Positions 1 to 7,187 of a stretch of DNA of 11,211 nucleotides are shown piece after piece (position 1 is the stretch's first letter; every line of letters starts with the position of its first letter). The notes beneath the pieces were generated by a model. It was not told the DNA's origin. It saw only the letters and a program-made list of their open reading frames with translations, and searched no databases. The position numbers and the translations under genes are program-made. The DNA comes from Thiopontia sp964344135. GTDB lineage: Bacteria; Pseudomonadota; Gammaproteobacteria; GCF-002020875. The stretch spans positions 1 through 11,211 of the forward strand of contig CAYFMF010000050.1 of assembly GCA_964344135.1 (NCBI GenBank), in the 5' to 3' direction.

Positions 1-948
1 GATGGAGGAGCGAATCTTCTCTGTACACTCTGTTCGCATATCCTCAGGGAGCTCATGATCCTCAAGGATCTGTGCCGCAGAGGAGCAGACAGCAAGCGGA
101 TTTCTCACCTCATGGGCGATGCCACCGGCCATGACACCCAGTGCTGCCAGCTTCTGTGAGTGGCGCAGCTTCTCCTCAAGGGCCATGTGTTCTGTCAGAT
201 CACGTCCTACCGCCACCATCCCCTGCAGCTGCCCAAACTCGTTCTGCATCGGCGAGAGTCTCCAGGAGATATAGTGGGGTCGCTGTTTGTCGACCTGAAT
301 CTGCCAATCCCCCTCAATACCCTTTTTTGTATTGAGCATCTGTTTGAACAGCTCCCTGCTCTTTTTCTGCTCATCACCAGCAGCAAGATCAAAAAAGCTC
401 ATCCCCCGGGCACTCTCGAGGCCGAGGCCGGTAATCCGCTCTGCTGCACTGTTCCAGGTCAATATCTTGCCGGCTGAATCCGTGGAGAGAATGATATCTC
501 CTGCATTCTCCACCACCCCGGAGAGTTCCCGCTCCACACGCTGCACCTCGGCAGAGAGGCGTGACTGCTCGGTAATATCCTCCATCAGCAGCATGACGTT
601 GGCCTCCCCCTCGGCATCGATGTTCTTGAGCGGCAGAATACTGTAATAGTAGATGCGTGTCGGAACACCCGGGGCACGATAGGTCAACCGCTCTCCACGA
701 ATGGGGTCACCCCCCGCAATCACCTGCTGAACCTGTTCAACCAGCGGGGTCTGATCAAAAATCACCTTGGGAAAGATCTGTTTCAGGGTCTTGCCCTTGA
801 CCTGCGACTCCCGTTTGCGAGATCGCAGCAGGTAGTTATTGTTGGCGAAGAGGACTGTCCCCTTGTGGTCCAGCACCAGCAGCGAGGCCGGAATCACCTC
901 CAGCAGTGTAGAGGAGAGTTCGCTATAGATTGAGGATGAGGCCTTCAC
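1..948 (-). CDS. PAS-PAS sensor histidine kinase, C-terminus cut by window edge
   Basis: The visible 316 residues hold two PAS sensor domains (roughly residues 15-130 and 140-255) followed by a HisKA dimerisation/phosphoacceptor segment with the H-box GGIAHEVRNPLA; the phosphorylated histidine is about His279. The ATPase domain must lie beyond the left edge. No membrane segment is visible, so the protein is probably a soluble cytoplasmic sensor that autophosphorylates and passes phosphate to a response regulator. The start chosen is GTG at 948: it overlaps the stop of the upstream GvpF/L gene as GTGA and has an AGGA ribosome-binding motif (954-957) five bases upstream. An in-frame ATG at 984 is possible but lacks a clear Shine-Dalgarno sequence. 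Inference: as the last visible gene of the gas-vesicle operon, it is a candidate partner of the NtrC-type regulator encoded first. The ligand of the PAS domains is unknown. Confidence 0.88.
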   Translation of the reverse strand, partial: MKASSSIYSELSSTLLEVIPASLLVLDHKGTVLFANNNYLLRSRKRESQVKGKTLKQIFPKVIFDQTPLVEQVQQVIAGGDPIRGERLTYRAPGVPTRIYYYSILPLKNIDAEGEANVMLLMEDITEQSRLSAEVQRVERELSGVVENAGDIILSTDSAGKILTWNSAAERITGLGLESARGMSFFDLAAGDEQKKSRELFKQMLNTKKGIEGDWQIQVDKQRPHYISWRLSPMQNEFGQLQGMVAVGRDLTEHMALEEKLRHSQKLAALGVMAGGIAHEVRNPLAVCSSAAQILEDHELPEDMRTECTEKIRSSI

Positions 949-1658
949 AGGGATCCTGGGGCATGCGGAGAGACGAAATTCCATGGTGGCCAGGGGCCCG
1001 TGATACTGACCCTCTCCATTCCGCCGAGTGATCCGTTCAGCCTCTTCAGGAGAGCCGGAGACTCCTCTCGTCCCACAAGCAGCGAGAGCAGTCTGCTCTC
1101 CATTCCGGCCAGCTCTCCATCGGCAACCCGGTACTCCCTGCAGAACGGCTCAACCTCCTTCACCACCCGATCAACCACCTCCTCCCTCTTCCCGGTGTGC
1201 TGTTCCCGCCTGCTGTAGTGGATGGAACGCCTGCGAAGAAACTCTGCCCCCCCCACTCCGTTTTTCCCTGTAGCGGGCTCTGTTGAGGGCTCCGGAGCAG
1301 ACTCCCTGGGCGAGAGAAAGCGCACACCCAGCTCCACACATCCATCCAGGCGGGCCAGCAGATCACTCCACTCACCCCCATTCTCCGCAGCCAGTTCATG
1401 CAGCGCCTCCAGATCCACCACATCGGTCCCAAAGCGCAACGGGACTGTGGTGACCTGCTGATGCACCCGATCCACCACCGCACTGTGTGCCAGAACATGG
1501 TCATGCCTTGATCGCTCCGGAGCCACATCATGCTGGCTATAGAGGATAGAGAGTGGTCCGCTTCTGAAGAGCCGTACCGGGCTGGCATCGACCCCCTCCC
1601 GCAACTGCTCCAGCCCCTCCTCATCTGCATCACTGATCAGGCAGTAGAGGTGAAGCAT
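945..1658 (-). CDS. gvpL/gvpF: GvpL/GvpF family gas vesicle protein (second copy)
   Basis: This 237-residue protein starts MLHLYCLISDAD, the usual opening of GvpF/GvpL proteins, and ends with the family hallmark TGPWPPWNF (about residues 220-228). Members are accessory proteins that bind the shell protein GvpA and are needed to initiate or assemble gas vesicles; they act in the cytoplasm. A longer reading from an ATG at 1754 would overlap the preceding gene by about 90 bases and add a tail unlike the family, so the start at 1658, five bases after the upstream stop, is preferred. Residues around 105-130 form a Ser/Pro/Glu/Gly-rich stretch that the other copy lacks, probably a flexible linker between the two halves. 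Whether it matches GvpF or GvpL functionally cannot be decided from sequence. Its stop overlaps the start of the kinase gene by four bases. Confidence 0.9.
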   Translation of the reverse strand: MLHLYCLISDADEEGLEQLREGVDASPVRLFRSGPLSILYSQHDVAPERSRHDHVLAHSAVVDRVHQQVTTVPLRFGTDVVDLEALHELAAENGGEWSDLLARLDGCVELGVRFLSPRESAPEPSTEPATGKNGVGGAEFLRRRSIHYSRREQHTGKREEVVDRVVKEVEPFCREYRVADGELAGMESRLLSLLVGREESPALLKRLNGSLGGMERVSITGPWPPWNFVSPHAPGSL

Positions 1659-1663
1659 CCCGG

Positions 1664-2470
1664 CTACTTCTGTTCCGCAACCGCTCTTGGAACGGAGAAG
1701 CTGTAGGGGGGCCAGGGACCAGTGAGCATGATGTGGAGACCGAACGGCTCCCACTGACCACGAATTCGCTCTACTGCAGCGCTGAACTCCCCGCGCTGCC
1801 GCTCATCCACAAGAAAGCTCCAGTGGACCAGACTTGCCATCTCCGACCCCTCGGCACTCAGGGTACTCTTCCGGCTCCGCATCTCCCTGCTGAAGGACTG
1901 AATGGCCTCCAGGATATCACTCAGGTGGTGACTCAGCTCCGGGGAGAGTCGCTTCTCTGCAAGTTGTCTCAGCCGCTGTAGCTGCATGTGACGGGCACCC
2001 GGGGTATCCGGAAGGTCAATCCCCCGCTCCACGATCTCCTCCTCAACCAGATGCTCTACAGCCCGGTTGCGCTCCAGCAGGATGCGGATCCCCCACTCAT
2101 TACTCTCTCTGACCCGCTCAAACACCTCCTGAATGGGCTCCCGTTTCCGATCCATCTCCTCCCGGACCCGTTCCAGCGAGGAGAAGAGGGTTCCAAAAGG
2201 GAGTGGATAGACCGGTGTCTGCTCAATAACCCGCTTGATAATTTCATCATGGGCCGCTGCACGCGGGGTGATCCAGTTGATATCCTGCAGATTGGATTCT
2301 GCCTCCTCCCCCTCAAACAGGGATCGGGGCAGGGTTGAGAAAACCGCACTGGTGTCGCCGTGCTCAACCACCTCAACCGCCTGGTTCTCAATCCCACCCG
2401 GAAGCCTGACCTCATCACTGAGCCCCTTGTCTGCAATGCAGTAGAGGTAGATCACCTGGTCGGGGGTCAC
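1664..2470 (-). CDS. gvpL/gvpF: GvpL/GvpF family gas vesicle protein (first copy)
   Basis: This 268-residue protein has the GvpF/GvpL N-terminal signature VIYLYCIAD, a helical charged middle section (about residues 110-215) and the hallmark TGPWPPYSF near the C-terminus (about 250-258). In the family these proteins contact GvpA and support nucleation of the gas vesicle shell. It begins with GTG, overlapping the stop of the AAA+ ATPase gene as GTGA, and an AGGAG motif lies seven bases upstream, which implies translational coupling. It is longer than its neighbour and only distantly similar outside the two signatures, so the pair looks like an old divergence, not a recent duplication. Assignment to the family is firm; the choice between gvpF and gvpL is not. 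Confidence 0.92.
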   Translation of the reverse strand: MTPDQVIYLYCIADKGLSDEVRLPGGIENQAVEVVEHGDTSAVFSTLPRSLFEGEEAESNLQDINWITPRAAAHDEIIKRVIEQTPVYPLPFGTLFSSLERVREEMDRKREPIQEVFERVRESNEWGIRILLERNRAVEHLVEEEIVERGIDLPDTPGARHMQLQRLRQLAEKRLSPELSHHLSDILEAIQSFSREMRSRKSTLSAEGSEMASLVHWSFLVDERQRGEFSAAVERIRGQWEPFGLHIMLTGPWPPYSFSVPRAVAEQK

Positions 2471-4755
2471 TCCAGCGCTCCTGATGCCTGTCCCCTGATC
2501 TCCCTTCTTGTGGGCTCCCCTGACCCCGGATCATCACCGAAACCACCCCAGCCCTCTGGATCATCGGAGTCGTCCCACGCCTCGCCCTGGATCTCACTCA
2601 GTGCATCGATCAGGTTCTGCTGGGTAATCAGGATGCTCTTCTCCATGCTGACCACATTCTCCCCACGATGCTCCTCGAGATGGGCCTCGATCACTTTTTT
2701 CAGCGCACGCAGTGCAGCACGCTGGCAGACCGAGGCAATCTGCGCCCCGTTGAACCCCTCACTCTCCGCAACCAGTGGGGAGAGATCGATATCCTCGGCA
2801 ACCGGTTTGCTCTTCAGGTGGATTCCGAAGATCGAGCGACGATCCTCGGCTGAGGGGAGTGAGAGCTGAATCACATCATCAAATCTCCCGGGACGGAGCA
2901 TGGCGGGATCGATCAGGTCGACCCGGTTGGTGGCCCCCAATACGAAGACCCCCTTGGGGATATCGATCCCATCCATTTCGGCAAGGATGGAGCTGAGCAC
3001 CCGCTCGGAGACGTGGGAGTCACTCCCCCCTGCGCTGCGCCTGGGGACCAGTGCATCGATCTCATCAAAGAAGATGATGCAGGGTGCTGCCTGTCGGGCC
3101 TTGTGGAAAACCTCACGTACCCCCTTCTCCGACTCCCCCACATACTGTGACATCAGCTCCGGCCCCTTGACCGGTATCACATTAACCCCGGTCTCGGTGG
3201 CCACAGCGCGGGCGATCAGGGTCTTGCCCACCCCCGGCGGGCCACCAAGCAGCAGTCCGCGTGGCGGCTGAATCCCCGCCTCCTCATAGAGCTGCGGATA
3301 GTTGAGCGGCCACTCCACCGCCTCAACCAGTTTCTCCTTGATCTCTCCAAGGCCGCCCACCTCCTCCCAGTGGACATTGGGGATCTCGACAAACACCTCG
3401 CGAATGGCCGAGGGCTCCACCTCACGCAGGGCGTCATTGAAGTCACCCATCTGGACATCAAGCTCAGCCAGCTGGTCGTAGGGGATCTCCTGCCGGGAGT
3501 AGTCCACATGGGGAAGAATTCTTCTCAGTGCACGCATCGCTGCCTCGCGGCAGAGTGACTCCAGGTCGGCGCCAACAAAGCCGTGCGTTACCCCGGAGAG
3601 CTGCTTCAGATCCACATCCTCTGCCAGCGGCATCCCTCTGCTGTGGATCTCCAGAATCTCCTCCCTTCCGTTGCGGTCCGGAATCGGGATCTCGATCTCG
3701 CGATCAAACCGTCCGGGACGACGCAACGCGGGGTCCAGTGCATTGGGGAGGTTGGTGGCCGCAATGACAATCAGGTTCTGCCGCTGCTTGAGCCCATCCA
3801 TCAACGCCAGCAGCTGGGCAACCACCCGCTTCTCTACCTCACCCTGTACCTTGTCACGACGCGGGGCAATGGCATCAATCTCATCCAGAAAGATGATGCT
3901 GGGCCCCTTGCTGGATGCCTCCTCAAAGATCTTGCGCAGGTGCGCCTCACTCTCTCCATAGTATTTATGGACAATCTCGGGGCCGCTGACGGTGAAGAAG
4001 TTTGCATCACTCTCCTGGGCGATAATTCTGGCGATCAGGGTCTTGCCGCAGCCGGGTGGCCCCAGTAGCAGCACCCCCCTGGGGGCGGCAATGCCAAGGC
4101 GCTCAAAGAGTTCCGGGTAGCGCAGTGGCAGCTCGATCATCTCGCGAATGCGGTGAACCTGATCTCCCAGCCCCCCGACATCCTCATAGGAGAGGGTTGT
4201 CGCCCCCCCTTTCGGCTTTCCAATCTGTTTCCCAACCAGCAGATGGGTGCCCGGATGGATGAAGGAGGCCCCACCACCGGGTGACGGACTCAGGGAGTCG
4301 ATCTTGAACTCGGCGGCCCGGTTGCCAAACATCGAGACACGAATCCGGTCCCCCTTGCGGACCGGCAGTCCATCGAGGAGACTGCCGATATAGTTGAGAT
4401 CACGTTCACTTGGGGCCACCGTGATCGGGGCCAGCACCAGCTTCTCTGCCGGAATCACATCGGTTGGGGCGATAATCACCTTGTCATCCACCCCCACCCC
4501 GGCATTCTGTCGGCTGATGCCATCAAGCTGGATAGTTGATCTGCCACGCATCTCGTTGAATGCGGGCATGATCTTGGCAACGGTCCCGCGTTTCCCCCGG
4601 ATGGCAATGATATCTCCCACACCGAGCCCCAGCCTCTCCATGTCGGCAGGATCAATTCTGGCGATCGCCCGCCCTACATCCCTGCTGATTGCCTCAGCCA
4701 CCTGTAGCTCAAGCTCTCCCTCTTCAGTCAGATCTTCTCTCTTTCTCTCTGCCAT
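2467..4755 (-). CDS. CDC48/VCP-type tandem AAA+ ATPase in gas vesicle operon
   Basis: This 762-residue protein has the full CDC48/p97 layout. An N-terminal double-psi barrel-like substrate/cofactor domain (about 15-185) is followed by AAA+ domain D1 with Walker A GPPGCGKT (232-239), Walker B IIFLDE (287-292), sensor-1 Asn335 and arginine finger segment RRPGRF (345-350). Domain D2 has Walker A GPPGVGKT (505-512), Walker B IIFFDE (560-565), sensor-1 Asn610 and RPGRFD (621-626). Both ATPase sites look intact. The C-terminus (about 725-745) is acidic and rich in Gly and Trp. The family forms hexameric unfoldases that thread substrates through a central pore. Inference: lying between a GvpH-like chaperone and two GvpF/L proteins, it probably remodels or disaggregates gas vesicle proteins, a role that GvpN (MoxR-type AAA+) fills in part in other clusters. 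The start at 4755 has AGGAAG six bases upstream. Confidence 0.95.
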   Translation of the reverse strand: MAERKREDLTEEGELELQVAEAISRDVGRAIARIDPADMERLGLGVGDIIAIRGKRGTVAKIMPAFNEMRGRSTIQLDGISRQNAGVGVDDKVIIAPTDVIPAEKLVLAPITVAPSERDLNYIGSLLDGLPVRKGDRIRVSMFGNRAAEFKIDSLSPSPGGGASFIHPGTHLLVGKQIGKPKGGATTLSYEDVGGLGDQVHRIREMIELPLRYPELFERLGIAAPRGVLLLGPPGCGKTLIARIIAQESDANFFTVSGPEIVHKYYGESEAHLRKIFEEASSKGPSIIFLDEIDAIAPRRDKVQGEVEKRVVAQLLALMDGLKQRQNLIVIAATNLPNALDPALRRPGRFDREIEIPIPDRNGREEILEIHSRGMPLAEDVDLKQLSGVTHGFVGADLESLCREAAMRALRRILPHVDYSRQEIPYDQLAELDVQMGDFNDALREVEPSAIREVFVEIPNVHWEEVGGLGEIKEKLVEAVEWPLNYPQLYEEAGIQPPRGLLLGGPPGVGKTLIARAVATETGVNVIPVKGPELMSQYVGESEKGVREVFHKARQAAPCIIFFDEIDALVPRRSAGGSDSHVSERVLSSILAEMDGIDIPKGVFVLGATNRVDLIDPAMLRPGRFDDVIQLSLPSAEDRRSIFGIHLKSKPVAEDIDLSPLVAESEGFNGAQIASVCQRAALRALKKVIEAHLEEHRGENVVSMEKSILITQQNLIDALSEIQGEAWDDSDDPEGWGGFGDDPGSGEPTRREIRGQASGALE

Positions 4756-4801
4756 TCTCTGCTTCCTGGCTCAATAACCCCCTGCTACACGAATACTCTG
4801 A

Positions 4802-5335
4802 TTACTGGTGCTGGAATGAGATCTCAACCACCCCGTTGTTTACCGAAATACTCATCGACGCCTCGGGGTAACTGCGTGGCAGCAGCACCTCCTTGCGATA
4901 CTTCTTGTCACCACGCTCCGCCGTCAGCATCAGTACGTCACCATGCAGCTCCAGCTTGATATCCTCTTCACCGACCCCGGGCATCTCAACAATGATGTTG
5001 AGGCCATCCTCCTCATCAAAGAGGTCAATCAGTGGCTCACGCACCTCCTGGATGACCGCCTCACCGGTCTCCTCATCCCTCTTTACATTCCCGAATGGTT
5101 CTACCTTGACCTGCTCCTCGCCCCGCTCCCCGATTCCGGTACGGATATTGAAACCGTAGACGCCACGCATCTTGCGCTCTTCGCCCGGTGAACCGGTATC
5201 GACCGTAAATTCACCACTCTTTTTCATCTCCTCACCCTTCTCCGCGAGCTCGCCCAGCTTGTCGAGGATGTTTCCCAGTCCCGAAAAGATCCCCTCAATC
5301 GCCTCCATCCCCTTTTTTTGGTTCTTCTCAGCCAT
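4802..5335 (-). CDS. gvpH: GvpH-like Hsp20/alpha-crystallin small heat-shock protein
   Basis: This 177-residue protein has a charged N-terminal helical region (about 1-50), a middle segment containing FNIRTGIG and VKVEPFGN, and a C-terminal alpha-crystallin-type domain (about 97-177) with typical EMPGVGEEDIKLEL and a terminal beta-strand VNNGVVEISF. Small heat-shock proteins hold unfolding proteins in an ATP-independent way, and GvpH members are Hsp20-like proteins encoded in gas vesicle clusters. The classic C-terminal I-X-I anchor is missing: the protein stops right after the last strand, so its oligomerisation may differ from canonical Hsp20. It lies 46 bases before the AAA+ gene and 25 bases after the regulator gene in the same direction. 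The start has GAGG and GGAG motifs immediately upstream. A generic Hsp20 remains possible, but the operon context favours GvpH. Confidence 0.85.
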   Translation of the reverse strand: MAEKNQKKGMEAIEGIFSGLGNILDKLGELAEKGEEMKKSGEFTVDTGSPGEERKMRGVYGFNIRTGIGERGEEQVKVEPFGNVKRDEETGEAVIQEVREPLIDLFDEEDGLNIIVEMPGVGEEDIKLELHGDVLMLTAERGDKKYRKEVLLPRSYPEASMSISVNNGVVEISFQHQ

Positions 5336-5360
5336 CTCCTACCTCACAATGAATGAATTG

Positions 5361-6902
5361 CTAAAAGTTGATTGCATATTGGTGCGTCCCGTCATTTCCG
5401 GCCTTTCTCATTCCACCAATCTCGTACTGATGCATCTTGTTGTAGAGGGTCTTGTAGTCAATCCTCAGAATGCGTGCAGCCATCGACTTGTTGTTACCGG
5501 TCTGCTTGAGAACCTCCCGAATCACCTCGGCCTCCAGCTGCCCCGTGATATTACAGACGATCTCCTTCAACCCCATCTTCTGCTCAAGAATCAGATCCAG
5601 AACTGGCCGGGTGGAGAGCCTGTTGACCCAGCTCTCTTCAACGACCGCAGCCTCCTCCTCACACTGCTCGTCAGCCGCGTTGCCGTCACGGCAGAGCTGC
5701 AGGTGGCCTCTCTGAATGATGCCCTCATCCGCAGAGAGCGCTGCACGCCGAATTACGGTTCGAAGCTCACGCACATTTCCCGGCCAGCTGTACTGCAGCA
5801 GGGGCGCAACAGATGATTCATCAAGCAGAATCTCCTCCTCCCCCAGCTCCTCGGCCGCCTCAACCAGAAAGCGCTTGGCAAGATAGAGGATATCCTTCTT
5901 GCGCTGGCGCAGTGGGGGAACCTCAATGGTGATGTCGTTCAACCGGTAGTAGAGATCCTCCCTGAACTCTCCCCTCTTGACCTTCTCAAACAGATCCTCA
6001 TTGCTGGCTGCAATAATGCGTGTGTTGACCTGGGTTGGTTTGCGATCCCCAATACGGTAGAACATCTTCTCCTGGAGAACCCGCAGCAGTTTGACCTGTA
6101 TGGAGGCCGGCAGATTGGCCACCTCATCGAGGAACAGGGTTCCCCCATCGGCCGCCTCGATAAAACCCTTCTTGTCCCTGTCTGCACCGGTAAAGGCCCC
6201 CTTGCGGTGACCAAACATCTCGCTCTCGAAGAGAGTCTCCGGTATTGCCCCACAATCCACCGGAACATAGGCACCTTCGCTGCAAGGGCTCATTGAGTGC
6301 ATGGCATGTGCAACCACATCCTTTCCTGCCCCTGTCTCCCCATGGACCACTGTACAGAAATTGGTCCTGGCCACCCGGCTCACCTGTTTCTCGAGTTTGC
6401 CGATCTGCCCGCTTCGCCCCATGATGGCAACAATGTCATCCGTCTGGTGAGGGGTAGAGCGCCCAGAGGGGTCTCTCCTCCCCTTGTGGGCGGGAGCGCT
6501 GGTTCCCAGCTCCCGACGAATAATGCGGATCACATCATCATTGTTAAAGGGTTTGGGCAGATACTCAACGGCCCCACTCTGTAGCGCCTCCACTGCACCC
6601 TGAACCCCCGCGTAGCCGGTGATCACCAGCGTAGGAATGGTCTCGGCATAGCGCCGGTTGACCTTGCTGATCAGATCGATGCCGTTCTCCCCCGGCATCC
6701 TTACATCGGTAATCATGAAATCCGGTCTGGACTCCATGATCGCATCGAATGCTGCGCCGGCATCATGAGCAACCTGCGGAACCATCCCCTCTCTTGCAAT
6801 GAGCATCTCCAACAGGCTGCAGATATCCCTGTCGTCATCGACAATCAGGACCTGTGGAGGGGGGTTCTCACCCTCCACAGTTTCCCCCATAGTTTCCCCC
6901 AT
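5361..6902 (-). CDS. NtrC-family sigma54-dependent response regulator, N-terminus in a repeat and assembly gap
   Basis: Counting from the ATG at 6902, the 513 residues hold a receiver domain (about 17-130; acidic pocket Asp22-24, phosphoacceptor Asp66, Thr95, Lys117), a sigma54-interacting AAA+ domain (Walker A GETGAGKD 188-195, loop GAFTGA 235-240, Walker B FLDE) and a C-terminal Fis-type helix-turn-helix. All key residues for phosphorylation, ATP hydrolysis and sigma54 contact are present, so it should activate transcription from -24/-12 promoters. The start is uncertain: the gene opens inside tandem 12-base repeats read as MGET, each providing an ATG (6890, 6902, and past the gap 7023 and 7035), and 100 N hide part of the array. 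The receiver itself starts only after VEGENPPPQ. It is the first gene of the gas vesicle operon. NtrC-type regulators also occur in the gas vesicle locus of Serratia ATCC 39006 (from memory). Confidence 0.93.
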   Translation of the reverse strand: MGETMGETVEGENPPPQVLIVDDDRDICSLLEMLIAREGMVPQVAHDAGAAFDAIMESRPDFMITDVRMPGENGIDLISKVNRRYAETIPTLVITGYAGVQGAVEALQSGAVEYLPKPFNNDDVIRIIRRELGTSAPAHKGRRDPSGRSTPHQTDDIVAIMGRSGQIGKLEKQVSRVARTNFCTVVHGETGAGKDVVAHAMHSMSPCSEGAYVPVDCGAIPETLFESEMFGHRKGAFTGADRDKKGFIEAADGGTLFLDEVANLPASIQVKLLRVLQEKMFYRIGDRKPTQVNTRIIAASNEDLFEKVKRGEFREDLYYRLNDITIEVPPLRQRKKDILYLAKRFLVEAAEELGEEEILLDESSVAPLLQYSWPGNVRELRTVIRRAALSADEGIIQRGHLQLCRDGNAADEQCEEEAAVVEESWVNRLSTRPVLDLILEQKMGLKEIVCNITGQLEAEVIREVLKQTGNNKSMAARILRIDYKTLYNKMHQYEIGGMRKAGNDGTHQYAINF

Positions 6903-7044
6903 AGTTTCCCCNNNNNNNNNNNNNNNNNNNNNNNNNNNNNNNNNNNNNNNNNNNNNNNNNNNNNNNNNNNNNNNNNNNNNNNNNNNNNNNNNNNNNNNNN
7001 NNNNNNNNNNNAGTTTCCCCCATAGTTTCCCCCATAGTTTCCCC
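6879..7044 (-). repeat. Tandem 12-base repeat (unit AGTTTCCCCCAT) spanning the regulator start and a gap
   Basis: Exact copies are seen at 6879-6890, 6891-6902, 7012-7023 and 7024-7035, with partial copies at 6903-6911 and 7036-7044. The 100 N between them probably hide further units. On the minus strand the unit reads ATGGGGGAAACT, which is Met-Gly-Glu-Thr in the frame of the response regulator. Each unit therefore offers both a start codon and, just before the next ATG, a G-rich purine stretch that could serve as a ribosome-binding site. Confidence 0.95.
6912..7011. other. Assembly gap of exactly 100 N inside the 12-base repeat array
   Basis: A round 100 N is a placeholder of unknown true length. 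The same repeat unit occurs on both sides, so the assembler most likely failed on the array. The visible ATGs on the two sides are 133 bases apart, not a multiple of three, so the frame across the placeholder is meaningless. Confidence 0.97.
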
Positions 7045-7069
7045 ACACAATTATTCCAGGTACCGGCAA

Positions 7070-7085
7070 TAACTATCCATAGTTA
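7070..7085. repeat. Inverted repeat TAACTAT-CC-ATAGTTA
   Basis: Two 7-base arms are separated by two bases. The CCATAGTT part (7077-7084) also occurs in every unit of the adjacent 12-base array, so the same protein could recognise both; that is inference. Confidence 0.7.
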
Positions 7086-7092
7086 GGGTACA

Positions 7093-7163
7093 CATTCCAT
7101 TGTTACGGCGCACTAAGTTTATGAGATATCTGCTTATAACTTAGTATATACCGTTATGGAATG
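7093..7163. repeat. Nested imperfect dyad of about 71 bases
   Basis: The outer arms CATTCCAT (7093-7100) and ATGGAATG (7156-7163), inner arms ACTAAGTT (7112-7119) and AACTTAGT (7138-7145), and the central palindrome AGATATCT (7124-7131) share nearly the same centre (about 7128). Small insertions separate the arms. It could be an extended operator or a large RNA/DNA cruciform; no T-run follows on either strand that would make it an intrinsic terminator. Confidence 0.7.
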
Positions 7164-7169
7164 CAATCC

Positions 7170-7187
7170 ATACGTAGATCTACGTAT
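7170..7187. promoter_or_regulatory. Perfect 18-base palindrome ATACGTAGATCTACGTAT
   Basis: The sequence equals its own reverse complement over all 18 bases. It lies about 135 bases upstream of the first regulator ATG and close to the 71-base dyad. A binding site for a dimeric regulator is the likely role (inference); the recognising protein is unknown. Confidence 0.6.

Noticed and set aside
949..984. ATG at 984 as start of the sensor kinase
   Set aside because: It is in frame but has no clear ribosome-binding site, whereas GTG 948 has AGGA at good spacing and a 4-base overlap with the upstream stop, as elsewhere in this operon.
1659..1754. Longer N-terminus for the second GvpF/L protein (ATG at 1754)
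   Set aside because: It would overlap the preceding gene by about 90 bases and add 32 residues before the family's usual MLxLYC opening.
5172..5816. 214-codon open frame on the plus strand
   Set aside because: It lies antisense to the GvpH-like and NtrC-type genes, both of which have clear domains. The translation has no recognisable motif, so it is a shadow frame.
6879..7044. CRISPR array
   Set aside because: The units are 12 bases long and directly adjacent without spacers, and are coding in frame.
7065..7079. Sigma54-like -24/-12 promoter on the minus strand (TGG...TTGC)
   Set aside because: The GG and GC elements are nine bases apart, not ten, and the rest of the -24 element does not match; this spacing normally abolishes activity.
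6845..7086. Open frames on both strands that run through the 100-N gap
   Set aside because: They exist only because N is read as open; the placeholder length gives no valid frame.
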